DNA of 64,000 nt from Pseudomonadota bacterium (lineage in GTDB: Bacteria; Pseudomonadota; Gammaproteobacteria; Burkholderiales; Rhodocyclaceae). Both the position numbers and the translations under genes were made by a program. Within the stretch, counting starts at the first letter, position 1. Each line of letters opens with the position of its first letter. Under the pieces are notes generated by a model. It did not search any database. It was not told the DNA's origin and saw only the letters and a list, made by a program, of their open reading frames with translations. The stretch is taken from the NCBI GenBank assembly GCA_018241685.1, contig JAFEDJ010000059.1:54169-118168 (forward strand), written 5' to 3'. This document shows positions 8,316 to 17,398 of the stretch, piece after piece.

Positions 8316-11300
8316 GCGTCGCGTCGATCTTCATCCGGCGCCCGGTCGCCACCTCCCTGCTCGGCCTGGCCATCGCACTGGTCGGGCTGGTGGCCTACAA
8401 GCTGCTGCCGGTGGCCGCCCTGCCGCAGGTGGATTACCCGACCATCTCGGTGTCCGCCAATCTGCCCGGCGCCAGCCCGGAGACCATGGCCGCCACCGTG
8501 GCGACGCCGCTGGAGCGAGCTTTCGGCACCATCGCCGGGGTCACCGAGCTGACCTCTACCAGCACCCTCGGCAGCACCCGCATCACCGTCCAGATGGACC
8601 TGGACCAGGACGTGGAGAGCGCTGCCAAGAGCGTGCAGGCCGCCATCAACGCGACCCGCCCGCAGCTGCCCAGCGGCATGGCCGGCAACCCCAGCTACCG
8701 CAAGATCAACCCGGCCGACGCGCCGGTGCTGATCCTGGCGATGACCTCCGACACCGTCTCGCGGGCCGCGATGTACGACTTCGCCTCCACCGTGCTGGCC
8801 CAGCGCCTGGCCCAGGTGAAGGGCGTCGGCCAGGTCAACCTGGGCGGCGGCTCGCTGCCGGCGGTGCGCGTCGAGGTCGATCCGGCCACGTTGGCCTCCG
8901 CCGGCATCGGCGTGGAGAGCGTGCGCCAGGCCATCGACAGCGCCAACGTCAATCGCCCCAAGGGCAGCCTGGAGAGCGGCCAGCGCCACTGGCAGCTGGG
9001 CGCCAGCGACCAGGCCGGCAAGGCCGCCGACTACGTGCCGACCATCGTGTCGTGGAAGAACGGCGCGGCGGTGCGCCTGCAGGACGTGGCCCGCGTGACC
9101 GACGCCGAGCAGGACACCCGCAACGCCGGCATCGCCGACGGCAAGCCAGCGGTGATCCTGCTCATCAACCGCCAGCCGGACGCCAACGTGATCGAAACCG
9201 TCGAGCGGGCGATGGACGTGCTGCCGATGCTGCGCGAGGAGCTGCCTCCCGGCGTGAAGCTCGACGTGGTGGCCGACCGCACCGTCACCATCCGCGCCTC
9301 CCTGCGCGAGGTGCAGCACACGCTGCTGCTGTCGGTGGCGCTGGTGATCATGGTGGTCTTCCTGTTCCTGCGTAACGTGCGCGCGGCGATCATCCCCAGC
9401 GTCGCGGTGCCGGTGTCCCTGCTCGGCACCTTCGCGGTGATGTACCTGGCCGGCTTTTCGTTGAACAACATCTCGCTGATGGCGCTGGTGATCGTCACCG
9501 GCTTCGTCGTCGATGACGCGGTGGTGGTGCTGGAGAACGTCAGCCGCCACATCGAGGCCGGCATGAAACCCTTCGACGCGGCCCTCAAGGGCGCCCGCGA
9601 GGTGGGCTTCACGGTGCTGTCGATGAGCCTGTCGCTGATCGCCGTGTTCCTGCCGATCCTGCTGATGGGCGGCATCGTCGGGCGCTTCTTCCGCGAGTTC
9701 GCGGTGACCCTGTCGGTGGCCATCCTGGTGTCGCTGGTGGTGTCCCTGACCCTCACGCCGATGATGTGCGCACGCCTGCTGCGCGCCCATCCCAAGCCTG
9801 CGCCCGACGCCCGCCCCGGCGTCGGCAGCCACCTGATGGACAGCGTGCTGCGCGGCTACGGGCGCAGCCTGCGGGTGGTTCTCGACCACCCCTGGCTGAC
9901 CCTCGGCGTGCTCGTCGGCACCGTGGCCTTCAACGTGTATCTGTACGGCGTGGTGCCGAAGGGCTTCTTCCCGCAGCAGGACACCGGCCGCATCATGGGC
10001 TTCATCGACGCGGACCAGCGCACCTCCTTCCAGTCCATGCGCGGCAAGCTGGAGCATTTCGCCGACATCGTCGGGCGCGATCCGGCGGTCGCCAATGTGG
10101 TCGGCTACGCCGGCGGCAGCGGCGGCCCGCGCGGTGGCGGCGGCATGATGTTCCTCACCCTCAAACCACTGGCCGAACGCAAGGCCAGCGCCGACGAGGT
10201 GATCGCCCGCCTGCGCGGCAAGCTCTCCCACGTGCCCGGCGCCAACCTGTTCCTTGTCGCCGCTCAGGACATCCGGATGGGCGGGCGGATGTCCAACGCC
10301 CAGTACGAATTCACGCTGCAGGCCGACTCCCTGCAGGAGCTGAAAACCTGGGAGCCGCGCATCCGCGACGCGATGCGCAAGCTGCCCCAGCTGGAAGACG
10401 TCAATTCCGACCGCCAGGACAAGGGCGAGCAGACCTTCCTGAGCATCGACCGGGACGCCCTGGCCCGCCTCGGCCTCAACCAGCGCCTGGTGAATGCGAC
10501 CCTCAACGACCTGTTCGGCCAGCGCCTGGTGTCCACGATCTACGGCCCGCTCAACCAGTACCGGGTGGTACTGGAAGCGCCGCCGGTCTACCTGCAGGGG
10601 CCGGAGGTGCTCAACGACCTGTTCTTCGTCAATCCGAACGGCGACCGCGTGCCGCTGGCCGCCTTCGCCCGCTGGGAGACCGGCCCGGCGCCGCTGGCGG
10701 TCAACCACCAGGGCGCCAGCGTGGCGACGACGATCTCCTTCAACCTGCCCCTCGGCACCTCGCTGTCCGAAGCCACCGACGCGGTGCGCCAGGAGATGGC
10801 CCGCATCGGCGTGCCGACCTCGGTGCATGGCAGCTTCCAGGGCAACGCCAAGGCCTTCCAGGCTTCGCTGCAGAGCCAGCCGCTGCTGATCCTGGCTGCC
10901 ATCGTGGCGGTTTACCTGATCCTCGGCATCCTCTACGAGAGCCTGATCCACCCACTCACCATCCTGTCCACGCTGCCGTCGGCCGGCGTCGGGGCGATCC
11001 TGGCGCTGCTGCTGTTCAAGACCGAGTTCGGCATCATCGCGCTGATCGGCGTGATCCTGCTGATCGGCATCGTCAAGAAGAACGCCATCATGATGGTGGA
11101 CTTCGCCATCGACGCCGAGCGCAGCCGTGGCCTGGCGCCGCGGGAGGCGATCTTCGAGGCCTGCCAGCTGCGCTTCCGGCCGATCATGATGACCACCCTG
11201 GCCGCCCTGTTCGGCGCGCTGCCGCTGGCCTTCGGCGTCGGCGATGGCGCCGAGATGCGCCAGCCGCTGGGCATCACCATCGTCGGTGGGTTGATCCTCA

Positions 11301-11410
11301 GCCAGTTGCTGACCCTGTACACCACCCCCGTCGTATTCCTGCAGCTCGACCGCCTGCGCCGCGCCGCCGGCCGCTGGCGCTCGGCTCGTCCGGCCGCTAT
11401 CCGGCCCTGA
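8312..11410 (+). CDS. mdtC: RND multidrug efflux pump, second subunit (MdtC-like)
   Basis: 1032 residues with the same fold as the preceding pump: FIRRPVATSLLGLAIALVGL at the N-terminus, TGFVVDDAVVVLENVSRH with both proton-relay Asp residues in helix 4, KGFFPQQDTG in the second periplasmic half, and GIVKKNAIMMVDFAIDAERS in helix 10. A Gly-rich insertion lies in the porter domain (near residue 605, GGSGGPRGGGG). The ATGA overlap with the upstream pump ensures coupled synthesis, expected for a heterotrimer. The C-terminus is Arg/Ala rich, like many MdtC proteins. Confidence 0.93.
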   Translation: MSVASIFIRRPVATSLLGLAIALVGLVAYKLLPVAALPQVDYPTISVSANLPGASPETMAATVATPLERAFGTIAGVTELTSTSTLGSTRITVQMDLDQDVESAAKSVQAAINATRPQLPSGMAGNPSYRKINPADAPVLILAMTSDTVSRAAMYDFASTVLAQRLAQVKGVGQVNLGGGSLPAVRVEVDPATLASAGIGVESVRQAIDSANVNRPKGSLESGQRHWQLGASDQAGKAADYVPTIVSWKNGAAVRLQDVARVTDAEQDTRNAGIADGKPAVILLINRQPDANVIETVERAMDVLPMLREELPPGVKLDVVADRTVTIRASLREVQHTLLLSVALVIMVVFLFLRNVRAAIIPSVAVPVSLLGTFAVMYLAGFSLNNISLMALVIVTGFVVDDAVVVLENVSRHIEAGMKPFDAALKGAREVGFTVLSMSLSLIAVFLPILLMGGIVGRFFREFAVTLSVAILVSLVVSLTLTPMMCARLLRAHPKPAPDARPGVGSHLMDSVLRGYGRSLRVVLDHPWLTLGVLVGTVAFNVYLYGVVPKGFFPQQDTGRIMGFIDADQRTSFQSMRGKLEHFADIVGRDPAVANVVGYAGGSGGPRGGGGMMFLTLKPLAERKASADEVIARLRGKLSHVPGANLFLVAAQDIRMGGRMSNAQYEFTLQADSLQELKTWEPRIRDAMRKLPQLEDVNSDRQDKGEQTFLSIDRDALARLGLNQRLVNATLNDLFGQRLVSTIYGPLNQYRVVLEAPPVYLQGPEVLNDLFFVNPNGDRVPLAAFARWETGPAPLAVNHQGASVATTISFNLPLGTSLSEATDAVRQEMARIGVPTSVHGSFQGNAKAFQASLQSQPLLILAAIVAVYLILGILYESLIHPLTILSTLPSAGVGAILALLLFKTEFGIIALIGVILLIGIVKKNAIMMVDFAIDAERSRGLAPREAIFEACQLRFRPIMMTTLAALFGALPLAFGVGDGAEMRQPLGITIVGGLILSQLLTLYTTPVVFLQLDRLRRAAGRWRSARPAAIRP

Positions 11411-11436
11411 GCCTTCTGAGCCCCCCATTCCCTGCC

Positions 11437-12843
11437 ATGCCTTTCTCCATGAAGCACAGCCTCCTCGTCTCCCTCAACCTGCTCGCCCTCGCCGGCTGCG
11501 CCGTCGGCCCCGACCACCACCGCCCCGAGGCCGCCGTGCCGGCCCAGTTCCGCGAAGCCGCCGGCTGGAAACTGGCAGAACCCACAGATGGCCAACACAC
11601 CGGCGAATGGTGGAAGCGCTTCGGCGACGCCCAGCTCGACGCGCTGGTGGATGAAGCCGGCCGCGCCAACCAGAACATCCGCATTGCCGAGGCGCGCTAC
11701 CGCCAGGCCACCGCCCTGCTGGGCGCGGCCCAGGCCCAGTACTTTCCCACCCTCAACAGCGGTCTGGGCGTGACCCGCAGCCAGGGCGCCAGCGCAAGCA
11801 GTACCGGCACCGTCAGCACACCGGCCCGCAATACCAGCCGGCTGTCCCTCACCGCCAGCTGGGAGGCCGACCTGTGGGGCCGCATCGCGCGGCTCAACGA
11901 GGCTGGTGCCGCCAGTGCTGCGGCAGCAGCGGCCGATCTGGCCGGCGCCCAGCTCAGCGCCCAGGCCGCCATCGTGCAGGCCTACCTGCAGCTGCGCATC
12001 AACGACGCCCAGCACGCACTGCTGGTGCGCACCGTCGATGCCTACAAGCGCTCGGCGGAGATCACCCGCAACCGCTTCGACGCCGGCGTCGCCGCCCGCG
12101 CCGACGTGACCCAGGCCCAGGCCCAGCTGAAGACCGCCGAGGCGCAGCTGATCGACCTGGACGTGCAGCGCCGGCAGCTCGAACACGCCATCGCCGTCCT
12201 CGCCGGCCGGGCGCCGGGCGAGCTGGTGCTGGCCCCGGCCAGCGCCACGCCGGCGCTGCCCGCCGTACCGGGCGTGCTGCCGTCCGCACTGCTCGAACGG
12301 CGCCCGGACATCGCCGCCGCCGAACGGCGCGTCGCCGCCGCCAACGCGCAGATCGGTGTCGCCCAGGCAGCCTTCTTCCCGACCCTGACCCTCGGCGCCA
12401 GCGGCGGCATGCAGAGCAGCGCGCTGGAACGGGTGTTCTCGCTGCCCAACCATTTCTGGTCCCTCGGCCCCAACCTGGCGCTGACCCTGTTCGATGCCGG
12501 CGCCCGCGACGCGAAGAAGGCCCAGGCCGTCGCCGCGTGGGACGAAACCGTCGCCAATTACCGCCTGACCGTGCAGACCGCCTTTCAGGAGGTGGAAGAC
12601 AACCTGGCCGCGCTGCAGACCCTCGAAGCCGAAGCCGGTGCCCAGGCCGAAGCCCTCGCCGCCGCCCGCGAAGCCCTCGATCTCGTCAACAACCAGTACC
12701 TGGCCGGCACCGTCAGCTACCTCAACGTGACCAGCGCCCAGACCGTGGCCCTCAACGCCGAACAGTCCCTGCTATCCACCCAGGTCCGCCGCCTGACCGG
12801 CAGCGTGGCCCTCTTCAAGGCGGTCGGCGGAGGCGCGCTGTGA
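11437..12843 (+). CDS. outer-membrane efflux lipoprotein (NodT/OprM/TolC family)
   Basis: 468 residues from the ATG at 11437; a second Met (11449, MKHSLLVS) fits the signal peptide equally well. The lipobox LALAGC marks lipid attachment at Cys near residue 22. Two TolC-type repeats follow with long helices (RIAEARYRQATALLGAAQAQ; ADVTQAQAQLKTAEAQLIDL) and the family signature LLERRPDIAAAERRVAAANA. It lies 26 bases after the second pump gene and completes a tripartite adaptor-pump-channel complex spanning both membranes. The gene has long overlapping antisense and alternate-frame openings that are only GC-bias shadows. Confidence 0.92.
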   Translation: MPFSMKHSLLVSLNLLALAGCAVGPDHHRPEAAVPAQFREAAGWKLAEPTDGQHTGEWWKRFGDAQLDALVDEAGRANQNIRIAEARYRQATALLGAAQAQYFPTLNSGLGVTRSQGASASSTGTVSTPARNTSRLSLTASWEADLWGRIARLNEAGAASAAAAAADLAGAQLSAQAAIVQAYLQLRINDAQHALLVRTVDAYKRSAEITRNRFDAGVAARADVTQAQAQLKTAEAQLIDLDVQRRQLEHAIAVLAGRAPGELVLAPASATPALPAVPGVLPSALLERRPDIAAAERRVAAANAQIGVAQAAFFPTLTLGASGGMQSSALERVFSLPNHFWSLGPNLALTLFDAGARDAKKAQAVAAWDETVANYRLTVQTAFQEVEDNLAALQTLEAEAGAQAEALAAAREALDLVNNQYLAGTVSYLNVTSAQTVALNAEQSLLSTQVRRLTGSVALFKAVGGGAL

Positions 12844-12919
12844 TTACGCCGTCACCCTGTATCCCGGGCCCCGGCCCGACTTGAAAAACCGGATTCCTTC
12901 CCCACATCCAGGAGCAAAC

Positions 12920-13636
12920 ATGAACCGACAACGCATCTGGGACCTTCCCATCCGTCTCTTCCACTGGTCGCTGGTGGCCAGCGTCGCCTTCGCCTACGTG
13001 TCCGGCAAGATCGGCGGCAACCTCATCGAATGGCACGGTCGTGCCGGCTACCTGATCGTCGGCCTGGTGATCTTCCGCATCGTGTGGGGCTTCGTCGGCT
13101 CCGCCACGGCACGCTTCGCCAGCTTCGTCCGCGGCCCCGGCGCGATCCGTGCCTACCTGCGCGGCGAATGGCGCGGCATCGGCCACAACCCGATCGGCGC
13201 GCTGTCGGTGCTCGGCCTGCTGGCCCTGGTCGGCGCCCAGGCGGCCACCGGCCTGTTCACCAACGACGACATCGCCTTCCAGGGCCCCTTGGCCGATCTG
13301 GTCGGCAAGGACGCCTCCGACAGCTTCCATTCCTGGCACGCCTGGCTGCAGAACGGCCTGCTGGCGCTGATCGTGCTGCATGTGGGCGCCATCGCCTTCT
13401 ACCTGCGGGTCAAGGGCGAGAACCTCGTCAAGCCGATGATCACCGGCTGGCAGGAGGTCGATGCGCACACCCCGGTCCCCAGCGCCCACGCCAAGCGCGG
13501 CGGTGGTCTGGTAGCCTTCATCCTGTCGCTGCTGATCGCCGGTGGCGCCACCTACGCGGTAGCCGGCGGCCTTCTGCCGACGCCCGAACCGGCTCCGGCC
13601 CAACCTGCTGCCACCTCAACCACTCCCGCCTGGTAA
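12920..13636 (+). CDS. cytochrome b561 domain protein
   Basis: 238 residues from the ATG at 12920, preceded by AGGAGC. Four core membrane helices of the di-haem b561 family are visible: WDLPIRLFHWSLVASVAFAY (haem His in FHW), a helix with LIVGLVIFRIVWGFVG, one around NPIGALSVLGLLALVGAQAA, and one with HAWLQNGLLALIVLHVGAIA, whose His residues would ligate haem. Unlike minimal family members it has a fifth C-terminal helix (about 202-222) and a Pro/Ala/Thr tail. Family members pass electrons between quinol and periplasmic or membrane partners. It starts 76 bases after the efflux operon and ends 7 bases before the protease gene, so it may be cotranscribed with either. Confidence 0.88.
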   Translation: MNRQRIWDLPIRLFHWSLVASVAFAYVSGKIGGNLIEWHGRAGYLIVGLVIFRIVWGFVGSATARFASFVRGPGAIRAYLRGEWRGIGHNPIGALSVLGLLALVGAQAATGLFTNDDIAFQGPLADLVGKDASDSFHSWHAWLQNGLLALIVLHVGAIAFYLRVKGENLVKPMITGWQEVDAHTPVPSAHAKRGGGLVAFILSLLIAGGATYAVAGGLLPTPEPAPAQPAATSTTPAW

Positions 13637-13643
13637 TCGCCCC

Positions 13644-15752
13644 ATGAAAAAGCGCCTGATCGGAACCCTGCTGGCCCTGGCCTTCTGCGGCACGGCACTC
13701 GCCGATGCCCCTCAGCCGAGCCTCGCACCAACCTCCGAGCAGGCGCAGGCGGCCTACCTCAGCTCGATGTTCCTGAGCCGCTACCACTACGCGGCCAAGC
13801 CCCTCGACGATGTGCTGTCGGAGAAAATCTTCGACGCCTACCTGAAGTCCCTCGACCCGGAACGCGTGTTCTTCACCCAGGCCGACATCGACGGCTTCGC
13901 CGAACTGCGCACCCAGCTCGACGACGCGATCCTGCAGGGCGACCTGGAAGGTCCGTTCGCGATCTTCCGCCGCTACCAGGAGCGCTCCGCAGAGCGCCTC
14001 GCCTACGCCCGCAAGCAACTGGCCGAGGGCTTCGATTTCAGCGTCGATGAGAGTTATCCGCTCGACCGCAGCAAGGCACCGTGGCCGAAAGACGACGCCG
14101 AGGCCCAGGACCTGTGGCGCAAGCGCGTCAAGAATGACTGGCTGCGCCTGCGCCTCGCCGGCAAGGACGACAAGGCGATCCGCGAGACCCTCGAGAAACG
14201 CTACGACAGCTTCATCGCCCGCAGCACCAAGAACAAGAGCGACGACGTCTTCCAGATCTTCATGAACGCCTATGCGGGCGCCATCGAGCCGCACACCAGC
14301 TACCTGGGGCGCGGCTCGGCGGACTCCTTCGACATTTCCATGCGCCTGTCCCTGGTAGGCATCGGCGCGGTGCTGCAGGAGCGCGACGACTACATCACGA
14401 TCCGCGAGCTCACCCCCGGCGGCCCGGCAGCCCGCTCCGGCAAGCTGGCTGTCGGCGACCGCATCGTCGGCGTGGCTCAGGGCGAAGGCGCGCCGATGGC
14501 TGACCTGGTCGGCGCCCGCGTGGACGAGGCGGTCAAGCTGATCCGCGGCAACAAGGACACCCGCGTGGTTCTCGACATCCTGCCCGCCAACAGCGGCCCC
14601 GATGGCCGCCACAAGACCATCGTGCTGGTCCGGGACAAAATCAAGCTGGAAGAGCAGGCCGCCAAGAAATCCATTTCGCGCGTTGAGCTCAACGGCAGGA
14701 ACCTGCGTGTCGGCGTCATCACCCTGCCGGCTTTCTATGAAGACTTCGAGGGCCGCCGCCGCGGCGACAAGGACTACCGCAGCGCCAGCCGCGACGTGGC
14801 CCGCCTGATCGGCGAGCTGAAGAAGGAGCGCGTGGACGGCCTGATCCTCGACCTGCGCGACAACGGCGGCGGCTCCCTGCGTGAGGCCGTCGAGCTGACC
14901 GGCCTGTTCATCGACAAGGGCCCGGTCGTCCAACAGCGCAACTCGGAAGGCCAGATCGAGGTAGAGAGCGACGAGCGCGCCGGCGCCGCATGGGATGGCC
15001 CGCTGGCGGTGATGATCAACCGCGGCTCGGCCTCGGCATCGGAGATCCTCGCCGCCGCGCTGCAGGACTACGGCCGCGCACTGATGATCGGCGAGCCGAG
15101 TTTTGGCAAGGGCACGGTGCAGACCCTCATCGACCTGGACGAAGTCGCCAAGAGCAAGAAGCCCCAGCTGGGCGAACTCAAGATGACCATCGCCCAGTTC
15201 TTCCGCATCAACGGCGGCACCACGCAGCTCAACGGCGTGACGCCCGACATCCGCTTCCCGTCGGCCTTCGAAGCCAAGGAGTTCGGCGAGACGGGCTTCG
15301 ACAATGCGCTGCCGGCGATCCAGATCCCGCCCGCCAGCTACAAACCGGCCTCGGACCTGCAGGCCATTCTGCCCGAACTGCAGCAACGCCACGACACCCG
15401 TGCCAGCAAGGACAAGGAACTTCGCGAGCTGGCCGAGGACGTGGCCGAAGCCCTCAAGCTGCGCGACAAGCAGGAGCTGTCCCTGCAGGAAAGCGAGCGC
15501 AAGCGCGAGAAGGAAACCCGCGAGGCGCGCCTGCGCCAGCGCGCCGGCGCCGAAGCCGCCGCCCACCTGGGCGACGACGGCCTGCAGGGAGACGAGCGCA
15601 GCCTGCGCGCCGAACTCGACTCCGAAAAAGCCCTCAAGGGCCGCAAGGACGTGCTGCTGCAGGAAGCCACCCGCATCGTCGGCGACGAGATCGAACTGCT
15701 CGCCCCTCGCCGGCGTGTCGCCCAGGGCAGCGAAGCGCCCGTGCGACGCTGA
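13644..15752 (+). CDS. prc: carboxy-terminal (tail-specific) processing protease, first copy
   Basis: 702 residues, the size of full-length Prc/Tsp. There is a signal peptide (cleavage near ALADA), an N-terminal helical lid domain, a PDZ domain (about 235-330, SLVGIGAVLQERDDYITIRE), the S41 protease core, and a charged C-terminal helical region (DUF3340 type). The Ser/Lys dyad is intact: Ser in GSASASEI near residue 464 and Lys in FGKGTVQ near 489. It degrades or trims periplasmic proteins from their C-termini and controls peptidoglycan hydrolases in other species. A paralogue lies at 24289-26256. It is 7 bases downstream of cytochrome b561. Confidence 0.95.
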   Translation: MKKRLIGTLLALAFCGTALADAPQPSLAPTSEQAQAAYLSSMFLSRYHYAAKPLDDVLSEKIFDAYLKSLDPERVFFTQADIDGFAELRTQLDDAILQGDLEGPFAIFRRYQERSAERLAYARKQLAEGFDFSVDESYPLDRSKAPWPKDDAEAQDLWRKRVKNDWLRLRLAGKDDKAIRETLEKRYDSFIARSTKNKSDDVFQIFMNAYAGAIEPHTSYLGRGSADSFDISMRLSLVGIGAVLQERDDYITIRELTPGGPAARSGKLAVGDRIVGVAQGEGAPMADLVGARVDEAVKLIRGNKDTRVVLDILPANSGPDGRHKTIVLVRDKIKLEEQAAKKSISRVELNGRNLRVGVITLPAFYEDFEGRRRGDKDYRSASRDVARLIGELKKERVDGLILDLRDNGGGSLREAVELTGLFIDKGPVVQQRNSEGQIEVESDERAGAAWDGPLAVMINRGSASASEILAAALQDYGRALMIGEPSFGKGTVQTLIDLDEVAKSKKPQLGELKMTIAQFFRINGGTTQLNGVTPDIRFPSAFEAKEFGETGFDNALPAIQIPPASYKPASDLQAILPELQQRHDTRASKDKELRELAEDVAEALKLRDKQELSLQESERKREKETREARLRQRAGAEAAAHLGDDGLQGDERSLRAELDSEKALKGRKDVLLQEATRIVGDEIELLAPRRRVAQGSEAPVRR

Positions 15753-16060
15753 CGCGTCGAGCAAGAAGAGGAAGGTCTCTGCGGCAACGATCACGCGGAG
15801 ACCTACACCCCTACCCTCCACGCCGCCGGCCCCTCCCGTAGCAAGAACCGACGGACGACGGTACGGGCAGCCCCATGACGGAAAGAAACACGATTTATCC
15901 ATTAAGGATAATCGTGTAATGTGAAGCCCCATCACATCCGGCTTCTATTCTGCACAATGAAACGCTTCGTCATTGCATTGACCTTGTCGCGGCTGCTCAA
16001 TGTCACTGCAACGGATCTTCCCTGGCCCCCTGCCGTCCCTGCATAGCAGCGACACAGAAA
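15753..16060. other. 308-base gap with regulatory-looking repeats, no convincing gene
   Basis: No open frame here has coding character beyond a 29-codon frame from 15957. Two inverted repeats are visible. AGGTCTC/GAGACCT (15773-15779 and 15798-15804, loop 18) could be a weak 3' structure for the protease transcript, but no T tract follows. ACGATTTATCC/GGATAATCGT (15890-15915) is described separately. The sequence around 15880-15925 is AT-rich relative to its surroundings, as expected for a promoter. Confidence 0.5.
15890..15915. promoter_or_regulatory. inverted repeat, possible operator upstream of the YidD-like gene
   Basis: Arms ACGATTTATCC (15890-15900) and AGGATAATCGT (15905-15915) pair with one mismatch around a four-base centre (ATTA). 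It is AT-rich, has no T tract, and lies about 150 bases before the YidD-like start. A similar half-site, GATTTATC, occurs in the perfect palindrome at 35607-35624. The binding protein is unknown. Confidence 0.35.
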
Positions 16061-16492
16061 GTGGAAGTGCGCCGGCTTTTCCTCGTTGCGATACGCGGCT
16101 ATCAACGTTACCTGTCGCGGCACAAGGGCTTCCACTGTGCATACCGCGTCGTCACCGGACGGAGAAGCTGCTCGGAGTTAGGCTTTCGTGCAATCCGGCG
16201 ATATGGAATTTTCGCTGGCATGGCCATCCTGAAGCAGCGCACCCATTTATGCGGTGTCGCGCACCGACGACAACATCCTCTCCACGCACCCGCCTTCCAC
16301 TCTCAACGGGGCTTCTGCGACATCGGCTGCGACCAGCCTTGCGAACTACCCAGCCTGCACGCCTGCACGCCCCACTGCGATGGCATCTCATGCTGCGACT
16401 TCGCCAATTGCGACTGGCCCAGTCGCGGGCGTAAGCCGCGTGACGAAGAACAATACGTTTATATCCCTCCCTCACGCGTACCGCGCCACTGA
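16061..16492 (+). CDS. YidD-like membrane protein insertion factor with a Cys-rich C-terminal extension
   Basis: 143 residues from a GTG at 16061; the ribosome site is weak, so the start is provisional. Residues 5-65 match the YidD pattern: an amphipathic N-terminus, AIRGYQRYLSRHKGFHCAYR, SCSELGFRAIRRYG, then a basic helix. Canonical YidD (70-90 residues) helps YidC insert inner-membrane proteins. Here the usual core is followed by about 75 further residues holding nine Cys and many His (for example FCDIGCDQPCE and HCDGISCCDFANCDW), which suggests metal binding or disulfides. It is not beside rnpA or yidC, so it is an orphan copy. The family assignment is by motif only. Confidence 0.7.
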   Translation: MEVRRLFLVAIRGYQRYLSRHKGFHCAYRVVTGRRSCSELGFRAIRRYGIFAGMAILKQRTHLCGVAHRRQHPLHAPAFHSQRGFCDIGCDQPCELPSLHACTPHCDGISCCDFANCDWPSRGRKPRDEEQYVYIPPSRVPRH

Positions 16493-16741
16493 GCAGTACG
16501 CGTGGCCACACGCAGTCCGCCGCTGAAGCTCCTCATCAGCCTCTGGACACGCCGATCTCAAAACGGGCAAAACTCTCGCCCAAAAAATTAATCTATTACA
16601 TTATCATCACACCAAATAATCCATTACGCATATACAACATGCGGTGCGTAACAGAATTGCCGACCCGGAGACTGCCTTGCCCTTCATAACAGTCCGTGGA
16701 TTGACAGCATTCGCCCTGATCGGCTGGAGGTACTCCGGGAC

Positions 16742-17398
16742 ATGAGCCGAGTCTCCGCCCTGCTCGTCCTCAAGCTCTGCCTGACGGTCCCTGTCGCACT
16801 GGGGTTGGGGCTTCCCTTCGTGTCCCCACCCCCAGGTGGCGGCGTCTTGCGAGAACTTGCGGCATTCGGGATTCCGGGCAGCCTAGCCATCGGCGCGCTG
16901 TTCCTGTCGCTGGTCTTCCTGTACTGCCAGGACCTCCACACCACCCTGTCTCTCATCCACCCACGCGCCCGCGCAGCCTCGCCACGCAGCGTGTGGCTGA
17001 TGTTCCTCGTTCCCTACAGCTTCATCGAGGATTTCTTCATCGTCCTCAACGTGACCCGCTCCCTACAACGCGAATCGAGCCAGAATGCGGTCTTCGGCCA
17101 ATTCCGAAACTTCGGCATGTTGAGTGGGATCGGCTGGTGTTCCGCTCAGCTCATATCCTTGCTGCCCAACGACGTCGGCCTGATCGGCGGCCTCATGGCA
17201 CTCCCCCTGTGGATCCTGCACTGGCGGCGCATCCGCCAAGCCAACTCGCTCTTGAGCACCCATCGGGGTTTCCGGCGCAGCATTCGGGCTTCGTCACCCC
17301 CTGCAGCAGTCTGCCCCCGTCACGGACAATTCGTCGGCACCGCCAGCGCATCGACCGGACCGTCTCGAACGAAATCGGCTGGAGGCTTGAGACAATAG
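16742..17398 (+). CDS. hypothetical inner-membrane protein
   Basis: 218 residues from the ATG at 16742, with GGAGG 11 bases upstream. Four hydrophobic stretches: residues 6-26, 36-62, about 83-103 and 130-155 (FLVPYSFIEDFFIVLNV; NDVGLIGGLMALPLWILHW). I do not recognise the family. From about residue 170 the sequence loses hydrophobic and conserved character (RGFRRSIRASSPPAAVCPRHG), and this tail overlaps the 3' end of the convergent gene at 17320 by 79 bases, so the original stop may have been lost. The 249-base gap before it (16493-16741) is AT-rich around 16585-16640 and probably carries its promoter, but I cannot fix -35/-10 boxes. Confidence 0.65.
   Translation: MSRVSALLVLKLCLTVPVALGLGLPFVSPPPGGGVLRELAAFGIPGSLAIGALFLSLVFLYCQDLHTTLSLIHPRARAASPRSVWLMFLVPYSFIEDFFIVLNVTRSLQRESSQNAVFGQFRNFGMLSGIGWCSAQLISLLPNDVGLIGGLMALPLWILHWRRIRQANSLLSTHRGFRRSIRASSPPAAVCPRHGQFVGTASASTGPSRTKSAGGLRQ

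Noticed and set aside
8240..11428. 1062-codon open frame on the minus strand across the second RND pump
   Set aside because: Same cause: antisense shadow with repetitive Gln/His/Arg composition and no signal or fold.
9766..11436. Upstream extension of the outer-membrane lipoprotein frame across the second pump
   Set aside because: It is an alternate-frame reading of the pump; the lipoprotein signal and lipobox fix the true start at 11437.
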